Source of the DNA: Heterohyrax brucei
Lineage: Eukaryota; Chordata; Mammalia; Hyracoidea; Procaviidae
Length of the DNA: 64,000 nucleotides
Assembly (NCBI GenBank): GCA_028571685.1
Contig: CM053152.1
Coordinates: 22,886,001 to 22,950,000, forward strand
Direction of reading: 5' to 3'
A program made the translations under genes and the position numbers. Shown one piece after another: positions 1 through 12,447 of the stretch. The notes under the pieces were generated by a model. That model had not been told where the DNA came from, searched no databases, and saw only the letters and a list, made by a program, of their open reading frames with translations. Position 1 is the stretch's first letter, and each line of letters opens with the position of its first letter.

Positions 1-335
1 CCAGATGCGACTCACCAATGTGGGGTGCAGAAGACTCTCAACAAAACACTAGTTGTTCCAGTTGGCCTCGATTTCCCCTGAGATCATGGTCCCCAGCCCT
101 CTGCCATGGCTACTCTGTCCTTGTAATATTGAGTTAAGATGGGAGAAGTAATCATGTTATGTTGAAATCCAGTTAAAATTGATCTTCTTTTTAATGTGTA
201 CTGTCACTGACTTCACCCATCCAAATTTCTATCAACTATCTAATCTATGCTCCATCCTCTCCTTCCCTCCCTCCTCACCCTTGCAGCCATCAAAGAATCT
301 TTTCTTCTATGCATGAATCTGTTTTTAAGTTCTTA

Positions 336-3300
336 TCACAGGGGTCTCATACAATATTTGTCTTTTTGTCTCTGGCTACTTTCACCCAACATAATGTCCT
401 CCAGCTGAAACCACGTGATGAGATTTTTCCTAAAATTGTCATTGTTCTTTATCATTGCATAGTGTTCCACTGAGTATATATACCATAGTTTACTATCCAT
501 TCCTCTGTTTTGGGGCATCTGGGTTGATTCCATCTTTTTGCTATTGTGGACTGTCCTGCGATAAACATTCGTGTGCATGTATCAGTTGGTGTGAATGGCC
601 TTGATTCTGTAGGATATGTTCCAAGCAGAGGAATTACTGGGTCAAATAGTTTGTCTATTTCCATCATTTTAAGGAAGTGCCAGTTTGCTTTCCAAAGAGG
701 TTGCAGCATTTTGCGATCCCACCAACACTGTAGGAGAGCTCCAATTGCTCTGCTGCCCCTCCAGTATTTGTTGTTTTGCATTTTTTGGATCATAACCAAT
801 CTTGTTGGGGTGAGATGGTATCTCACTGTAGTTTTGATTTGAATTTCTTTAATAGCTAATGATCGTGAGCATGTCCACATGTGTTTTTTGGCTGCCTAAA
901 TCTGCTCTTTAGAGAAAGAGTCCTTTGACCATTGGTCCTTTGACCATTGCTTAATTGGATTATTTATCTTTTTCTTATTGATATTTTGTAGTACCTCATA
1001 GATTATGGAGACCAGATGTCAGTCTGATATATAGTTGCCAAATATTTTTTCCCATTCTGTAGGTGGTCTTTTAATTCTTTTGATGAAGTCTTTGGATGGG
1101 CAAAAGTGTTTGATTCTTAGTAGTTTCCACTTGTCCATTTTCTCCTGTCGATTGTGCTTTGTCAGATTTTTGTAGTCTGTCTACATTGTGTATTAAAACT
1201 CCCACTGTTGATCCTGATTTTTCTTGGATGAGCTTTATCATTTTAGATTTGATATTTAAGTCTTTTATCCAGTTTGAGTTGTTTTTTGTATAAGGTGTGA
1301 GATACGAGTCTTGTTTCAATTTATTGCAGATAGATATCCAATTTTGCAAGCACCATTTGTTGAAGAGATTGCTTTTACCCCAGTTTAATGTTTTAGGGCC
1401 TTGGTTCATAGGAGGGTGGTGTCATCTCTGGGGTCTCAACTCTGTTTCATTGATCTATCTGTCTCTTTTTGTACCAGTACCAGGCTGTTTTAACTACTGT
1501 GGCAGTGTAATAGTTTCTGAAATCGAGTAGTGAGAGGCCTCCTAGTGTGTTCTTCTTCTTCAGTACTGGTTTACTTATCCGGGGTTTCTTCCCCTTCCAA
1601 ACAAAGTTGCTCCTTATAAAATGTCACTGGAATTTGTATTGGGATTGCATTAGAAAAGTAGACTGCTTTGGGTAAAATAGACACTTTCACAATGTTAAGT
1701 CTTCCTATCCATGAGCAGGGTAGGTTTCTTCATTTATGAAACTCTGTTAGCTTTTTTATAGTAAGATTTTGTAGTTCTTTTTGTAAAGGTCTGTTATTGC
1801 TCTAGTTAGATTTATTCCTGGGTATTTTATCTTTTGGTGGGCTATAGAAAATGGTATTGATTTTGTGATTTCTTCTGTGTTAATCTCATTGTTGGTGTAA
1901 AGAAATCCTGATTTACTTAAGTTTATCTTGTACCCTGAAACTTTGCTGAACTCTTCTATCAGTTTGACTAGTTTACTTATGGATTCGTTAAGATTCTCTG
2001 CATGTACAATCATATCATCTGCAAATAGGGAGATTGATACTTCCTCTTTACCATTGCAGATGCCCTTTATTTCTTGGTCTTGTCTAATTGCTCTGGCTAG
2101 AACTTCTAGTACAATGTTGAATAGGAGAGGTGAAAGTGGGCATCCTTGTCTAGTTCCCTTTCTCAAGGCAAATTCTTTCAGTCTCTCTCTACTCAGGATG
2201 ATTTAGGCAGTTGGCTTTGTATAAATGGCCCTTATTGCATTGAGGAATTTGCTGTCTATTGCTATTCTGCTAAGAGTTTTTAGCATGAATGGGTGTTGGA
2301 CTTTATCAAATGCTTTTTCTGCATTGATAGACACAATCAGGTGATTCTTGTCTTTTGTGTCATTTATGTGGTTGATCACACTAATTGTTTTTCTCATGTT
2401 GAACCAGCCTTGTATCCCTGGTATAAATCCAACCTAGTAGTGATGAATTATTTTTTTGATACGTTGTTGTATGCTATTGGCAAGTATTTTGTTGAAGATT
2501 TTTGCATCTAGGTTCGTGAGTGATATTGGTCTGTAGTTCTTTTTTGTTGGGTCTTTCCCTGGCTTTGGTATCAGGGTTATGCTGCTTTCGCAGAATGAAT
2601 GTGGGAGTATTCCATCCCTTTCTATGATGTGAAATAGTCTCAGTAGTGCTGAGACTAACTCTTCTCTAAAATTCTATCCAAATTCTACAGTGAAGTCATC
2701 TGGGCCAGGGCTTTTTTTGGTTGGTAGTTTTTGGATGAATTTTTCAGTCTCTTCCTTTGTGATGAGCTTATGAAGTTGTTCTGCTTCACCTTGTGATAAT
2801 TTTAGTAGGTGATATGAATCAAGGAATTTGTCCATTGCCTCTAGGTTTTGAATTTGTTAGAGTCTTTCATGGTATTCTGTTATGATACTTTTGATTTCTG
2901 TTGGATCTGTTATGACAACTCCCCTCTCATTTCTTATTTAGGATATTTGTTTCCTTTCCTGTTTTTCTTTAGTAAGTTTAGCCAATGGTTTGTCAATTTT
3001 GTTGATCTTTAAAAAAAAAACAGCTTTTGGTCTTTTCAATTTTTTCAATTGTTTCTCTATTCTCTAATTCATTTAGTTCTGCGCTAATCTTTATGATCTG
3101 TTTTCTTCTGGTGCCTGAGGGGTTCCTCTGTTCTTCTCTCTCTGCTTGTTCAAGCTGTAGGGTTAGTTCTTTGGTTTGGATTCTTTTTTCCTTCCGGATG
3201 TGTGCATTTATAGATAAACTGACCTCTGAGGACTCATTTGGCTGTATCCTATAGATTCTGTTAGGAAGTGTTTTCATTCTCATTGGAATCCATAAATTTC

Positions 3301-4104
3301 TTTATTTTATCCTTGATTTCTTCTATAACCCATGGCTTTTTGAGCAAGGTATTGTTCAATTTCCATGAGTTCCACTTTCTATCTGTTTTTTCTGCTATTG
3401 ATTTTCACTTTTGTGGCTTTATAGTCTGAGAAGATGCTTCACAATAATTCAATGGTTTGAGTTTTGCTGAGATTTGCTTTAGGTCCTAACACATGGTCTA
3501 TTCTGGAAAATGTTTCATGTGCACTGGAGAAGAAGGAATAGTTGTCTGCTGATGGATAGAAAGTTCTGTATATGTTGACGAGGTCTAGTTGGTTAATAGT
3601 CACAATAAGATCTTCTGTGTCTTTATTGAGCTTTTTCATAGACAATCTGCCTAGTATTGAGAGTGGAGTGTTGAAGTCTCCCACTATTATTGTGGAGTGA
3701 TCTATCTCGTTTTTTAGTGTAGTCAGTATTTCTTTGATGTATTTAGATGCTCTAGTATTGGGTGCATAAATAGTTAATATTAAGTCCTGCTTGTGTATTG
3801 AACCTTTATGCAAATAGTGTACATCCTTGTCCACAATGGTGGATTTTACATTAAAATCTATTTTATCTGAGATTAGTATTGCCACGCCTGCTCTTCTTTG
3901 TGTATTGTTAGCTTGATATATATTCTTCCATCCTTTAATTTTCAGCTTGTTCATATCTTTAAGTCTAAGGTGAGTTTCCTGTAAGTAACATATGGACAGG
4001 TCATGTCTTTTGATCCAAGATATCACTTGTTGTCTTTTTACTGGAGTGTTCAAACCATTCACATTCAATGTAATTATTGATACATATGTGTTTAGTGTTG
4101 TCAT
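336..4104 (-). pseudogene. L1 ORF2 remnant (endonuclease-reverse transcriptase)
   Basis: ORF2 of L1 encodes an APE-type endonuclease followed by a reverse transcriptase, which together carry out target-primed reverse transcription at chromosomal DNA. An open segment at 4191-3439 contains the whole endonuclease domain. It shows LNVNGLN, LQETH, VGDFN and SRIDHV motifs, in the expected order and starting from MTTLNTY at 4104. A second open segment, 2166-1756, carries the RT core with [15 protein letters not shown] and the catalytic SLFADDM. The C-terminal region is split between two frames (880-452 and 578-336). The last frame ends in KYCMRPL, the usual L1 ORF2 terminus. Between these islands are several stops and frameshifts, so no full protein can be made. 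The endonuclease and FADD residues are still legible, so decay is moderate. Confidence 0.93.
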
Positions 4105-4589
4105 TGTGATAAGTTTATTTTTGTTGATGTTTCCTCTGTTGTTCTTATTTATCTGTTCCAGGACATTCTTCTTTATGTGTTGAGTTTTCACCTTATTCGG
4201 CGTTGGCTTTGTGGTTGTTCAGACTCCTGTATTATGTTTCTTGATTTGATATCTTGCTTCTGTATTGTGCTTTATGGCTGCCCCTATAATCCCCCTTAAT
4301 AATCTATGTTTAAACCCAATTTTAACTACTGCAAATCTTATTAACTTCATCTCCGTCTGGAAGGCCAATAAAGACTGTAGTACATCCCTCTTTTTAATAT
4401 GATGACTTCATAGTTTTCATGATATACTCACTGGATCATTTCTTTCACTATTATAAATTTGACTGAGTTTGGAGCCTTCTCTAACTGAGTGGGTTTCTGG
4501 GTGATGTGTCCTGTATTTCCTCCTAAAATATGAAGTTAATGGTTTTGTTCCTCTAAGCCAAGAGCTTCCTGCACTATTTCTTGTAGCTT

Positions 4590-5514
4590 TGGATTGGTTC
4601 TTACAACATCTCTGAATTTCTGTTTATCTTCAAATGTCTTAATTTCATTTTTGTATTTGAAAGATAGTTTGCAGAATAAATAATTTTTGGTTGGAAGTTC
4701 TCCTTCAAAGCTTTGAATGTGTCATCCCGTTGTCTCTGTGCCAGCATCATTTCTGCTGAGAAATTAGATGAAAGCCTACAGGGTTTCCCTCTGAATGTTA
4801 GCTTTGGTTTGAGTCTTGCTGCCTTTAAGAGTTTCTGCTTATGTTTCATTTTGTTAAACTTGATTACAATATGTCTTGGAGTCTTTCTTTTGAGATCTAT
4901 ATTGAGTGCATTCAATATGCATCTTGGATGTCTGTATCCTTTCATAATTTCTGGGACGTTTTCTGTCAGCAGCTCTGCAACAGCAGCTCTGTCTGTGTTC
5001 TCAGGTGTCCTGCCTTGTTCAGGAACTTCAGTTAATTATAGATTGTTCCTCTTAATAGAGTCCCACATACTTCTTAACGCTTCTTCATTTTTTTTTTATT
5101 TCTTTTTTCTGATTTCTCCTTATAGATGCTGGAGTCAGTAGCTCTGTCTTCCAAGTCAGAAAGTCTATTTTCCATTTGCTCCATTCTATTTTCTTTGCTT
5201 AGAATTGAAATGTGTATCTCTTTGATTTTGTTCTTGATCTATTGGATTTCAGAGGACTGGTTTTCCATCAGATCGAACAGCTTGCTTAATTTTTCATTTT
5301 GTTCTGCTGCATTTTGTATAAGGTCTAGGAGGGCTCTCTATATAATCCTTTTGTATTTGCCCTCTGATAGTTTCAGAAACATATATTCGTCTGGGAAGTT
5401 CTTTAATTCTTTCTTTTGGGGGGCCCTCTGAAGCCACAGGTGGATTCTTCTTAATGTTTCTGTCCAAAGTTTGTTGCTTTTTGGCATCTGGAGGTTGTTT
5501 TGTTTCTCTGGCAT
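4590..5514 (-). pseudogene. L1 ORF1 remnant (RNA-binding chaperone)
   Basis: L1 ORF1 protein is a trimeric, coiled-coil RNA-binding protein that packages L1 RNA in the cytoplasm. The probable start codon is at 5514-5512 (minus). Downstream, the translation holds a charged heptad-like stretch (about 5320-5120: KLFDLMENQSSEI, then ENRMEQMENRLSDLEDRA) expected of the coiled coil. The segment 4945-4601 has KRKTPRHIVIKFNKMKHKQKLLKAAR, the RRM-like core, followed by GKPCRLSSNFSAE and the start of the C-terminal domain. In-frame stops break the coiled coil and RRM apart, so this is a pseudogene. Confidence 0.88.
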
Positions 5515-6400
5515 TACCTTAATAGGATCTAAAGGTCTATCTCAAAAGGAAGTTGATCACCACACACCTCTGTGTACTCTAGTGACTATGGTCAGTGGAA
5601 TCTCTGTGGTAGCAGACTCCACCTCCTGATTGGCAAAGACATGGCTCTACTCACAGAGTCACTGGGGAGCCATGTGCTGACCCTATTTGTGAAAGATGGC
5701 AAAGTGTTAATACCACTATATCCAACCCCAGATGCTGTAAACTAGTTCAAAATATGGAAAGGCTACTGCCTTGCCGTCATCTGGAGGCCCCTTTGTTCAA
5801 AAGACTGATTTTCTATTGGAAAAGTGCTCTCTGGGCAGGCATTGCCTCCCAGCCTGGGAATTAGGTCCAGCTAAGGACCCGACTGAACAGCACTTGGCTG
5901 GCTAGGCAAGGCTTCTGTATGAGTAACTCTGCCTCCCAGACAATCAAGATGGCATCCCACACAAGCTCTTCCACCAGCCTTAGAACAGGCTGTTCAATGG
6001 CATAGATTCAGAGAGAGAAACCAAAAGTACTGAGGTGCACAAATTCTAAGGCTAGGCTCTCAAAATGTGGTGACTCCGCTCGCCGATCCCATCAGCAGTG
6101 CATCCAAGCCCTGCTGCCAGTCAAGCCACCGCCACACCCATGGGCCAAGATAGAGAAAAAAAAAGTTAAAATGGCTAGTTACCTTCAGAGCACGAGAGCC
6201 AGCACTCACCAAGGTTGAAGTTCAGCAAAAGACAAGAGATTTCCCACTCAGTGATATCTAGTCTAAATAGACAGCCCTAAGTTGTGTCCTAGTGCTCACT
6301 AGGTGTCCAGATGTCTCCATTTAATCATCAGTTCAGGCCTTGGTTTCCAGAGGACTTTAGGGAGACGTGTGTTTTGTCTGCCATCTTGACCCCGCCCCTC
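5515..6400 (-). promoter_or_regulatory. L1 5' UTR / internal promoter region
   Basis: This interval lies between the L1 5' terminus and the ORF1 start. It is richer in GC than the ORFs and opens with the same G-rich motif as the second L1 at 10995. By family knowledge it should hold the internal RNA polymerase II promoter. No long tandem unit structure like that at 11240-12432 was obvious on reading. Confidence 0.7.
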
Positions 6401-6419
6401 TCAATTTCTCTTTTACCAC

Positions 6420-6640
6420 AGGAATTGGCAAATTACGTAGACCAAAACTACCTCATAGCCTGTCTTTGTAAATAAAGTTCTATTTTTACATAGCCAACCA
6501 ACCCCATTACTTAACACACTGTCAATGGCTGCTTTTGCTATAATGGCAGAGACCATACGGCCCATAAACCTAAAACATTTACTCTCTGACCCTTGAAGAA
6601 AAAGTTTGTCAGATTCTGATTTAGAAGGTTATTAGCCCTT
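6420..6640 (+). repeat. Ancient interspersed repeat, family not assigned
   Basis: The stretch with CCTGTCTTTGTAAATAAAG, then GGCAGAGACCATACGGCCC and GAAAAAGTTTGTCAGA resembles a common mammal-wide repeat that I know by sequence but cannot name with confidence, probably derived from a DNA transposon. No coding content. Confidence 0.4.
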
Positions 6641-7599
6641 TCTTTGTCATTTTTTTCCATGACTCCCCCAAATAAGACCAAATAATATGACCTTGAGTGA
6701 CTCGATTTATTTTTAGTCTTAAATGTTCTTGTCTATAAAAAGGCAGCGTAGTACCAGTTAATTTCCAAATTCTCTTTTGGTGTAATCTATAATCTAAAAC
6801 AGGTAATTAATTTTCTGTCTGTACTCTCCTGTGTAGTCTGTAACTTGCTCTTCTTTTTCCTGGCTCAAGTCAATGAGTTCCTCCATCCTTCTCCTTGCCT
6901 TACTGATCTCACAAGCAGGAAACAGCAGCCAGTTCCTAGTTTGGGTTGTTCTCTGTGTACCAAGTTGCTGTGACTTGGTTGGAGTGTCCTAGGAAGATAC
7001 AAACAAACTATCAAGCAGAAATTCCTGGCTCCTTTAGGAGGGAGAAAAGGATTCCTGTGAAACCAAATGCATTATCAGTGGTTTCTTAAACATACAGCTG
7101 TGTCCAAATGAAGACCAATTTTTCTTTCTGCAGCTCCTCAACTTTGGGAAAAGGGTACCAGGAGAAACATGAAGAGGGGGAGAGACAGAAAGAGGCAGAA
7201 AAATACAGAACACTAAATTATTTATGAGTACCTCACAAAAGAAATTCCCAAGTTGAACTCCTTTTATTAAGAACCCATTCCACACATTACAACGTTGTGA
7301 GGATGAACAAACTAACAAGAAAACTTAATCTGTACAACTAAGCTAAGTGTTCAAAATAAAAAACACAGAAGCTAAGTGATTTGCCTATACTGGTCAGGTA
7401 GGTTAGTTGCAGAACAAGGATGAGATCCTAATTCTAACATGATGAAAAGAGGCACAAGGATATTGTCTGTTCTGGAGAGCCAAAGCAAGTATTTTGACTG
7501 ACTAGCTGGAATAGTTGTAACTAGTTAGGGTGAAATGCATAGGCCAACCAGGAAAAATCAGGGAAGTTCTGCTGGCTTGCCCATTCTGACTCAGAATAC
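6641..7599. other. Unique non-coding DNA, nothing recognised
   Basis: No repeat family, splice-supported exon or RNA gene was recognised. The minus-strand frame at 7318-7034 shows no domain and is treated as chance. Confidence 0.5.
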
Positions 7600-7791
7600 T
7601 GCTCACGCGCAAGGTAAACATGGTGCTTTCATTGCTTTTCAGATCATCTGTACTTAACTGCAGAAAGATTTCACATTAATTCTATAGGAAAGTGCTGTGG
7701 GATTAGAAAAGAGACAGCTGCCAACCATTATCTATAAGCAGAGTCTTTAAAGTGGTGAAAAAATGTAAAACAGTTCACCGTGGATGATCTG
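7600..7791. repeat. Foldback repeat, divergent copy (same family as 39754-40075)
   Basis: The left arm (GCAAGGTAAACATGGTG at about 7609, CAGATCATCTG at 7640, TTTCACATT near 7670) is the inverted, diverged complement of the right arm (GTGGTGAAAAAATGT at about 7752, GGATGATCTG at 7782). The middle (AGAGACAGCTGCC, GTGGTGAAAAAATGT) aligns with 39940-40000 (AGAGACAGATGCC, GTGGTGAAAAATGTG). I do not recognise this as a named family. Confidence 0.5.
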
Positions 7792-7963
7792 TAGAACCTA
7801 GCAGAATTTTGGACAGTTTTAGTCTGGAAGGTCTGCTAAAACCTGTCTGCCATAAGTGACCATACTGGTATTTGAAATACTGGTGGCATAGCGTCCAGCA
7901 TCACAGCAACAGTACCCAAGCTACCACAGTAGGGCTAACTGACAGGCAGCTGTGGTATGGCCT

Positions 7964-8135
7964 ATTTAAAAAAAAAAAAAAAAAAAAAAAAACCTTTGCC
8001 ATTAAGTCGATTCTGACTCATAGCAACCTTACAGGACAGAGTAGAACGGCCCTCATATTGTCTCCAATCCAGGGATTCAAACTGTTGATCCTTGGTTAGT
8101 AGCTGTAGCTCTTAATCACTGTACCACCAGGGCTC
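7964..8135 (-). repeat. AfroSINE copy with TSD
   Basis: Antisense tRNA-derived SINE. It has a long A-run on the plus strand at the left, then GCCATTAAGTCGATTCTGACTC, and ends in CCACCAGGGCTC. It is flanked by an 11-bp TSD, TGGTATGGCCT, at 7953-7963 and 8136-8146, which fixes both boundaries. Confidence 0.92.
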
Positions 8136-8149
8136 TGGTATGGCCTGGG

Positions 8150-9230
8150 CATTTCTTAAGCTTGGGTCTCTAAGATAGATTGAGTAAGCCTCAGTCCTGA
8201 ATTAAGCAGGATTTACAGTTTACTTAGCAAATAACTGGAGCATAACTAGTCAGGAAACTATAAACCCTCTGGAGAGGAGTCAAGAGGTTACTGTCCAATT
8301 TCCCACCCCCCCAGTAAGGAATTGGTGGGTGTTGTCAGCCAAGTAGAGAGAGCCCCATCTCTGCCAGATCTGACCCAGCTTAGTCAGTTTCATCACCCTT
8401 CAGTCCCTTCCCTGTATCCCCCAAGGCACCTGGCTGCTGCTTACAGCCAGATCGATTGCTTCCTGCTGTGAGGACTGTGGTTATTATTTGTGGAAAATTT
8501 CCAACCTTTTGTTCTCAAAGCCCTCAAGTTCATGCTTTATATCCAGGGTCGCCTGTCCCCCATTCCTTGCTCAAGGATGTGGCTGTCTGTGAACATACCT
8601 GCCTCTTCTCTGAACTTTTGCCCAGGTTATTTCCTCTGCTGGAAATCTCATGTCCTCTTTTTGGCCAGATTCTAGAAACTCTCAAGACACGAGTAGGTAC
8701 CTCCCACTCCAGCAAGCCTTCTGTGAACCCGTCCTTTCCCTATAGTGCTTTTACCAGAGCAGTTGTCACCCTCACCTCACTTTTCCAGTCACTGGTCTTC
8801 TTCACAGCTGGTCTGTGTGTCTCTGGCAGACAGGGACAGGACTCTAACCTCTGCCTTCCTCAACATTTGTCTGTGTTGGTGTCGGCTGGGAGTCGGCACA
8901 AGGTGGATGTTGGCTGACTCACTGAGAGAGGTGCCTTCTTCCAGAGGGCTGGCTACAGTTCCTCGGAGATCCTTTCCTTTGTGGTGGGAACCACTTCTTT
9001 CTGAGAGCACTCAGCCTGAGGCTCCAGTCCTGCTAGCTGGTTCCTGGAGGTGACTGCTCTGATGGACACTTTGGGGGAAAGAATACAGTACACGTCCCTC
9101 TTATACTGCTAGGGTGTAACCTATCATTTTTCCTCACTTTGGCAGCTGGGGTAGGGCTGTGGGGAGTGATAAACAATGATATACTCAATGCTGAAAGGTC
9201 TGGATTGCAGGCTCCCAACAGTGTCGTGAA
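8150..9230. other. Mostly unique DNA containing an L2-like remnant
   Basis: Roughly 8580-8900 resembles the 3' part of a LINE L2 in antisense (TTTCCTCTGCTGGAAATC, CCAGCAAGCCTTCTGTGA, GCAGACAGGGACAGGACTC). The 153-codon plus-strand frame at 8456-8917 overlaps this remnant and has no domain, so it is not called a gene. The rest is unique. Confidence 0.45.
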
Positions 9231-9760
9231 ATCTTAGTTTAATTAATGCCAATCTTAAATGCATTCTTTGTTCTTGTAGTGTTGTTTGAACTTCTCCCCC
9301 ATAAATATTTTCACTGTGGTCTTACTTTCAATTAGCTTGTGGTGTTTTCCTTGGACAAGTTTTTGTGATGAGACTGAGGTGGAATATTTACAGTACGGCA
9401 TGTCATCTGTCAAGCTCTGTACCCAAAACCACCTTAGCCACAGGCAGAGATCATGTGGGTGTATAGTCAAAACAAGCCCAACAGTGCTATGTGACCTCAG
9501 CAGCGCTGTGTCTGAACTGCAGGGTGACCCTGAAGCAAGCCATCACACGGAGAAACACCAAAAACAACCCCTCCACAAATCTTCCAGAATTCTAACCTTA
9601 AACTGACACAAGGTCATCACAATTTCAGAACTTAGTTTCAGGGAAAGAATGCTTTCTTGTGTCAAGAGGAAGTTTCAGAGAGGGTAAGACAGTCAACAGG
9701 TGTCATTGAGAAATTGGTGCACACATTCAAAGAGGACAGCATAGGAGATACATAGTCCCT
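9231..9760. other. Unique non-coding DNA, nothing recognised
   Basis: Two overlapping frames on opposite strands (9286-9606 plus, 9470-9255 minus) show no motif, signal peptide or repeat match. Confidence 0.45.
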
Positions 9761-9956
9761 GGGTAGTACTGTTAATATACTCAGCTGCTATCTGAAAGGT
9801 TGGATGTTCACGTCTACCCCAGAGGTACCTTGCAAGAAAGGCCTAGGGATGTACTTCCAAAAAGAACAGCCACTGAAAATCTCATGGAGCACAGTTCTAC
9901 ACTGACACGCATGAGGTAGCCATGAGTCAGTCACCTCAATGGCGACTGCTTTGGGT
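9761..9956 (+). repeat. AfroSINE, long variant, diverged
   Basis: The 5' tRNA-like head is decayed. The middle GCAAGAAAGGCCTAGGGATG and the end TAGCCATGAGTCAGTCACCTCAATGGCGACTG match the longer SINE subtype that carries an extra central segment. Confidence 0.75.
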
Positions 9957-10994
9957 AGGAGATATGTATGACATTGTAGGAAGACTACATGACAAGAGAA
10001 TAGTGTCCAAACTCTTCTGTATGAGTCAATGGACTCTGAGTTTTGATTTCTCTATCTGTAAAAATGGGATAAAACTTACATAAATGCAATCAACTTAAAA
10101 ACTGTAACATGCTCTTGAAATATGATCCATTGTTGTTATTCTATAATGTACATACAAAAGAAATGCAGTTACATGCAAAACATGTCTAACAGTGATTTCT
10201 ACTAAAATGCACCAGAAAAAATGGAGAAATTTATTCTGAGATTTCAAGCTATTCCAGGTAAGATTTGTAAACCTGGGGGAAAAGAGACAACCGTACAAAC
10301 ATAACAAAATTACAAAAACACAGCAAAGCAGTGTTAGACAGGGACTCTGCATTGACATTGAGTGAGGATTCCGGACAAAAATGGGGCTGTCCAAAAGGAT
10401 AAATATTGTACAATCCACTTAGGACAGGAAAGGCATAGAAAGAAAAATGTATTAGTGGTTACCACAGGCTACAAGGATAGGGCATTATTGCTTAATGGCT
10501 ACAGAGTTTTTGACTTGGGTCATCAAAAACACTTAGAAATTGTGGTGATGGTTGCATTACATAGTGAATGTAAGTAATAATATTTCAAATAATTTGTTTT
10601 TTAAATAATTTTTTGTTATATATATATGTATGTATGTAAATATCCCCCCACAATAAGATTTTAAAGTCAAAAAGCAGCTGATGAGGATGGTGAAATTTGT
10701 AGCCTGGCAGAGCAGAATCTCCCAGTCACATTGCACATGAAGTGTATGAGGAGTGGCTCTAAGCTTAAACAGAACTTGATGCTGAGAGTTAATGCTAGAG
10801 TTAATATCTTCAGTTTCATTTTACAACTAAACATAAAATCAACTGTCCTCTGAAAAATGTTGATCTCTGCAACTTCTATTCATGTACATAATGAAAATGA
10901 GAAAAATAAAATTCCAATTGAAAAGTTTTATTAAGTTCTTTTTTGTCTCAAGATGGTAGCCTGAAGAAAAAGTGGAATTAAGAGTGACATTTCA
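9957..10994. other. Unique DNA with MIR-like and ancient L1 fragments
   Basis: A MIR-like core lies at about 10030-10085 (TTTCTCTATCTGTAAAAATGGGATAA). Ancient L1 3' UTR sequence lies at about 10440-10570 (TTAGTGGTTACCACAGGCTAC, GTGATGGTTGCATTACATAG). A short TA/TG-rich run is at 10617-10640. The 107-codon minus frame at 10418-10095 is not supported as a gene. Confidence 0.5.
10980..10994 (+). repeat. TSD of the L1 composite (left copy)
   Basis: AAGAGTGACATTTCA recurs exactly at 20845-20859, immediately after the last A-rich end of the second L1. It therefore brackets 10995-20844 as one unit. Confidence 0.85.
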
Positions 10995-11239
10995 GAGGAG
11001 GCGGGGTTAAGACAGTGGACTAGATACACGTCTCCTTGATTCCTCCTGACAACCAAGGCCTAGAAAAATAATTGAATGGAGCAGTGTGAACATTCTGGGA
11101 GCCCTAAGATCTGACACAGAGTTGTGAGATTGGACTGGATGACAGGAATGGGGAAACTACCTCTTTTGGAGGTAAAACAGTGACACACTGAGTACCACTT
11201 CTGCTGGCACATCAGCTGAGGATATTATAGGTACAATGC

Positions 11240-12432
11240 ATTCTCTGTTAACCAGGAGGGTGAGACTGGAACTGCCATGCCTGACAGCCTGGCACAGGCC
11301 AGGTACTATGCTGAACTGCAGTGCCTAAGTCAACAGCATATACCACAGCAGAGAGACTATCCTTGTGACAGCCATATTTAGAGAACCCAGCAGTGGCTGG
11401 CAACCGAGGGTGCCAGTGCCTCTCCCCACTCTCTTCTCTGAGCTGTGCCATAGTTACTGCTGACTACAGGAGAGGTTACTCAGGCAGGATTCTATCTTGG
11501 TCAGCTGAGAGGTGGAATCAGTCATGCCTGAGGGCTCAGCAAGGGGCTAATTTCTATGCAGAGCATCAGCACCTGTCTGGATAGTGCTTCTCCCAGCCGA
11601 AAAGTTGTTTCTAAGACCATTGTACGTAGAGAATGTAGTGGCAGCTTGTAGCCAAGGGTGGCAGTTCCCTAACTCTCCTTTCTTTGCACCACAAAATAAA
11701 GTCTGCAGACAGCCTATGAGAGACACCGTAAGTAAGTTGCCATCTTTTTCAGCCAGGAGGTAAGGTGTGCCATTCCTGAGGGCCTAGCTGCTATCAGCTG
11801 CAGCTGGTCGATGCCTCTTTCTACAGAAAAGCAGATTTTAAGATAAGAACAGCCAGAGAATGCAGAGGTGACTGACAGCTGAGTGTAGCAGTGCCATTGC
11901 CACCACCCTTCTCTTAGGCATATCATAGTGTCAACTGACAGCTCCCCAGAGACTCCATAAGTAGGGTGCTGTCTTTGTCAGCCAGAAGGCAGTACCTGCT
12001 ACCCTTGAGGACTCTGCTGTTTTCAGCTGCCACTGGACAGTGCCCTTCTTAGCAGAAAAGCAGTTTTTAAGATAAGCACATCTAGAGAATGCAGTGGTCC
12101 CTGATGGCCAAGTGTGGTGGCTTCCCTCTCTCATCCCTTTCTTGAGCTACACAACAGTCTCAACAGGGGTGATGCCAGAGAGTCAGCACAAGTAGCTCAC
12201 CACCTTCATCAGCCAGGAGGTGGAGCCTGCCACCCATGAGGGCCCAGCTAGGGCCAGCCACCAAGCCAAGCAACATCATGGGGCTTGACAGCACCACTAT
12301 GTTGCCAGAGAAGTTATATATAAGTCTGCTACACCTAGAGAATGTAGCAGTGGCCGGCAACCAAATCTAGCAGTGCCCTTACTTCCTTCTTAGAGCTATG
12401 CCACAGCTCCTACTGGTGTAACACCAGAGAAG
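11240..12432 (+). repeat. Tandem ~230-250 bp units in L1 5' UTR
   Basis: An anchor of the form CAGCCAGGAGGT recurs, with decay, near 11253, 11501, 11750, 11979 and 12210. Each is followed by TGAGGRCYCWGCT, then CAGAAAAGCAGTTTTTAAGA, TAGAGAATGCAGTGG and CAAGTGTGGTGGC-like blocks. About five diverged monomers are present. By analogy with monomeric L1 promoters in rodents they may be promoter units; that function is inference. Confidence 0.75.
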
Positions 12433-12447
12433 CTGATGAGCTTTTTT

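Larger units (their letters stand above)
1..6400 (-). mobile_element. L1 LINE, nearly full length, antisense
   Basis: Read on the minus strand this is a complete L1 order: 5' UTR (6400-5515), ORF1 (5514 to about 4590), inter-ORF spacer, ORF2 (about 4104-336) and a 3' UTR that runs off the window at base 1. The 5' terminus is clear: at 6400 the minus strand begins GAGGGGCGGGGTCAAGATGG, which matches the start of the plus-strand L1 at 10995. The 3' end and its TSD lie outside the window. Both ORFs carry frameshifts and stops, so the copy is inactive. Confidence 0.95.

Noticed and set aside
3439-4191. 250-codon open endonuclease frame as a host gene
   Set aside because: It is the L1 ORF2 N-terminus, followed by a frame break; no separate gene is implied.
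8456-8917. 153-codon plus-strand frame
   Set aside because: Overlaps an antisense L2-like remnant and two minus-strand frames, with no domain or start context.
11240-12432. CRISPR-like or satellite array
   Set aside because: The units are ~240 bp, diverged and bounded by L1 5' UTR sequence in a mammalian genome, so they belong to the L1.
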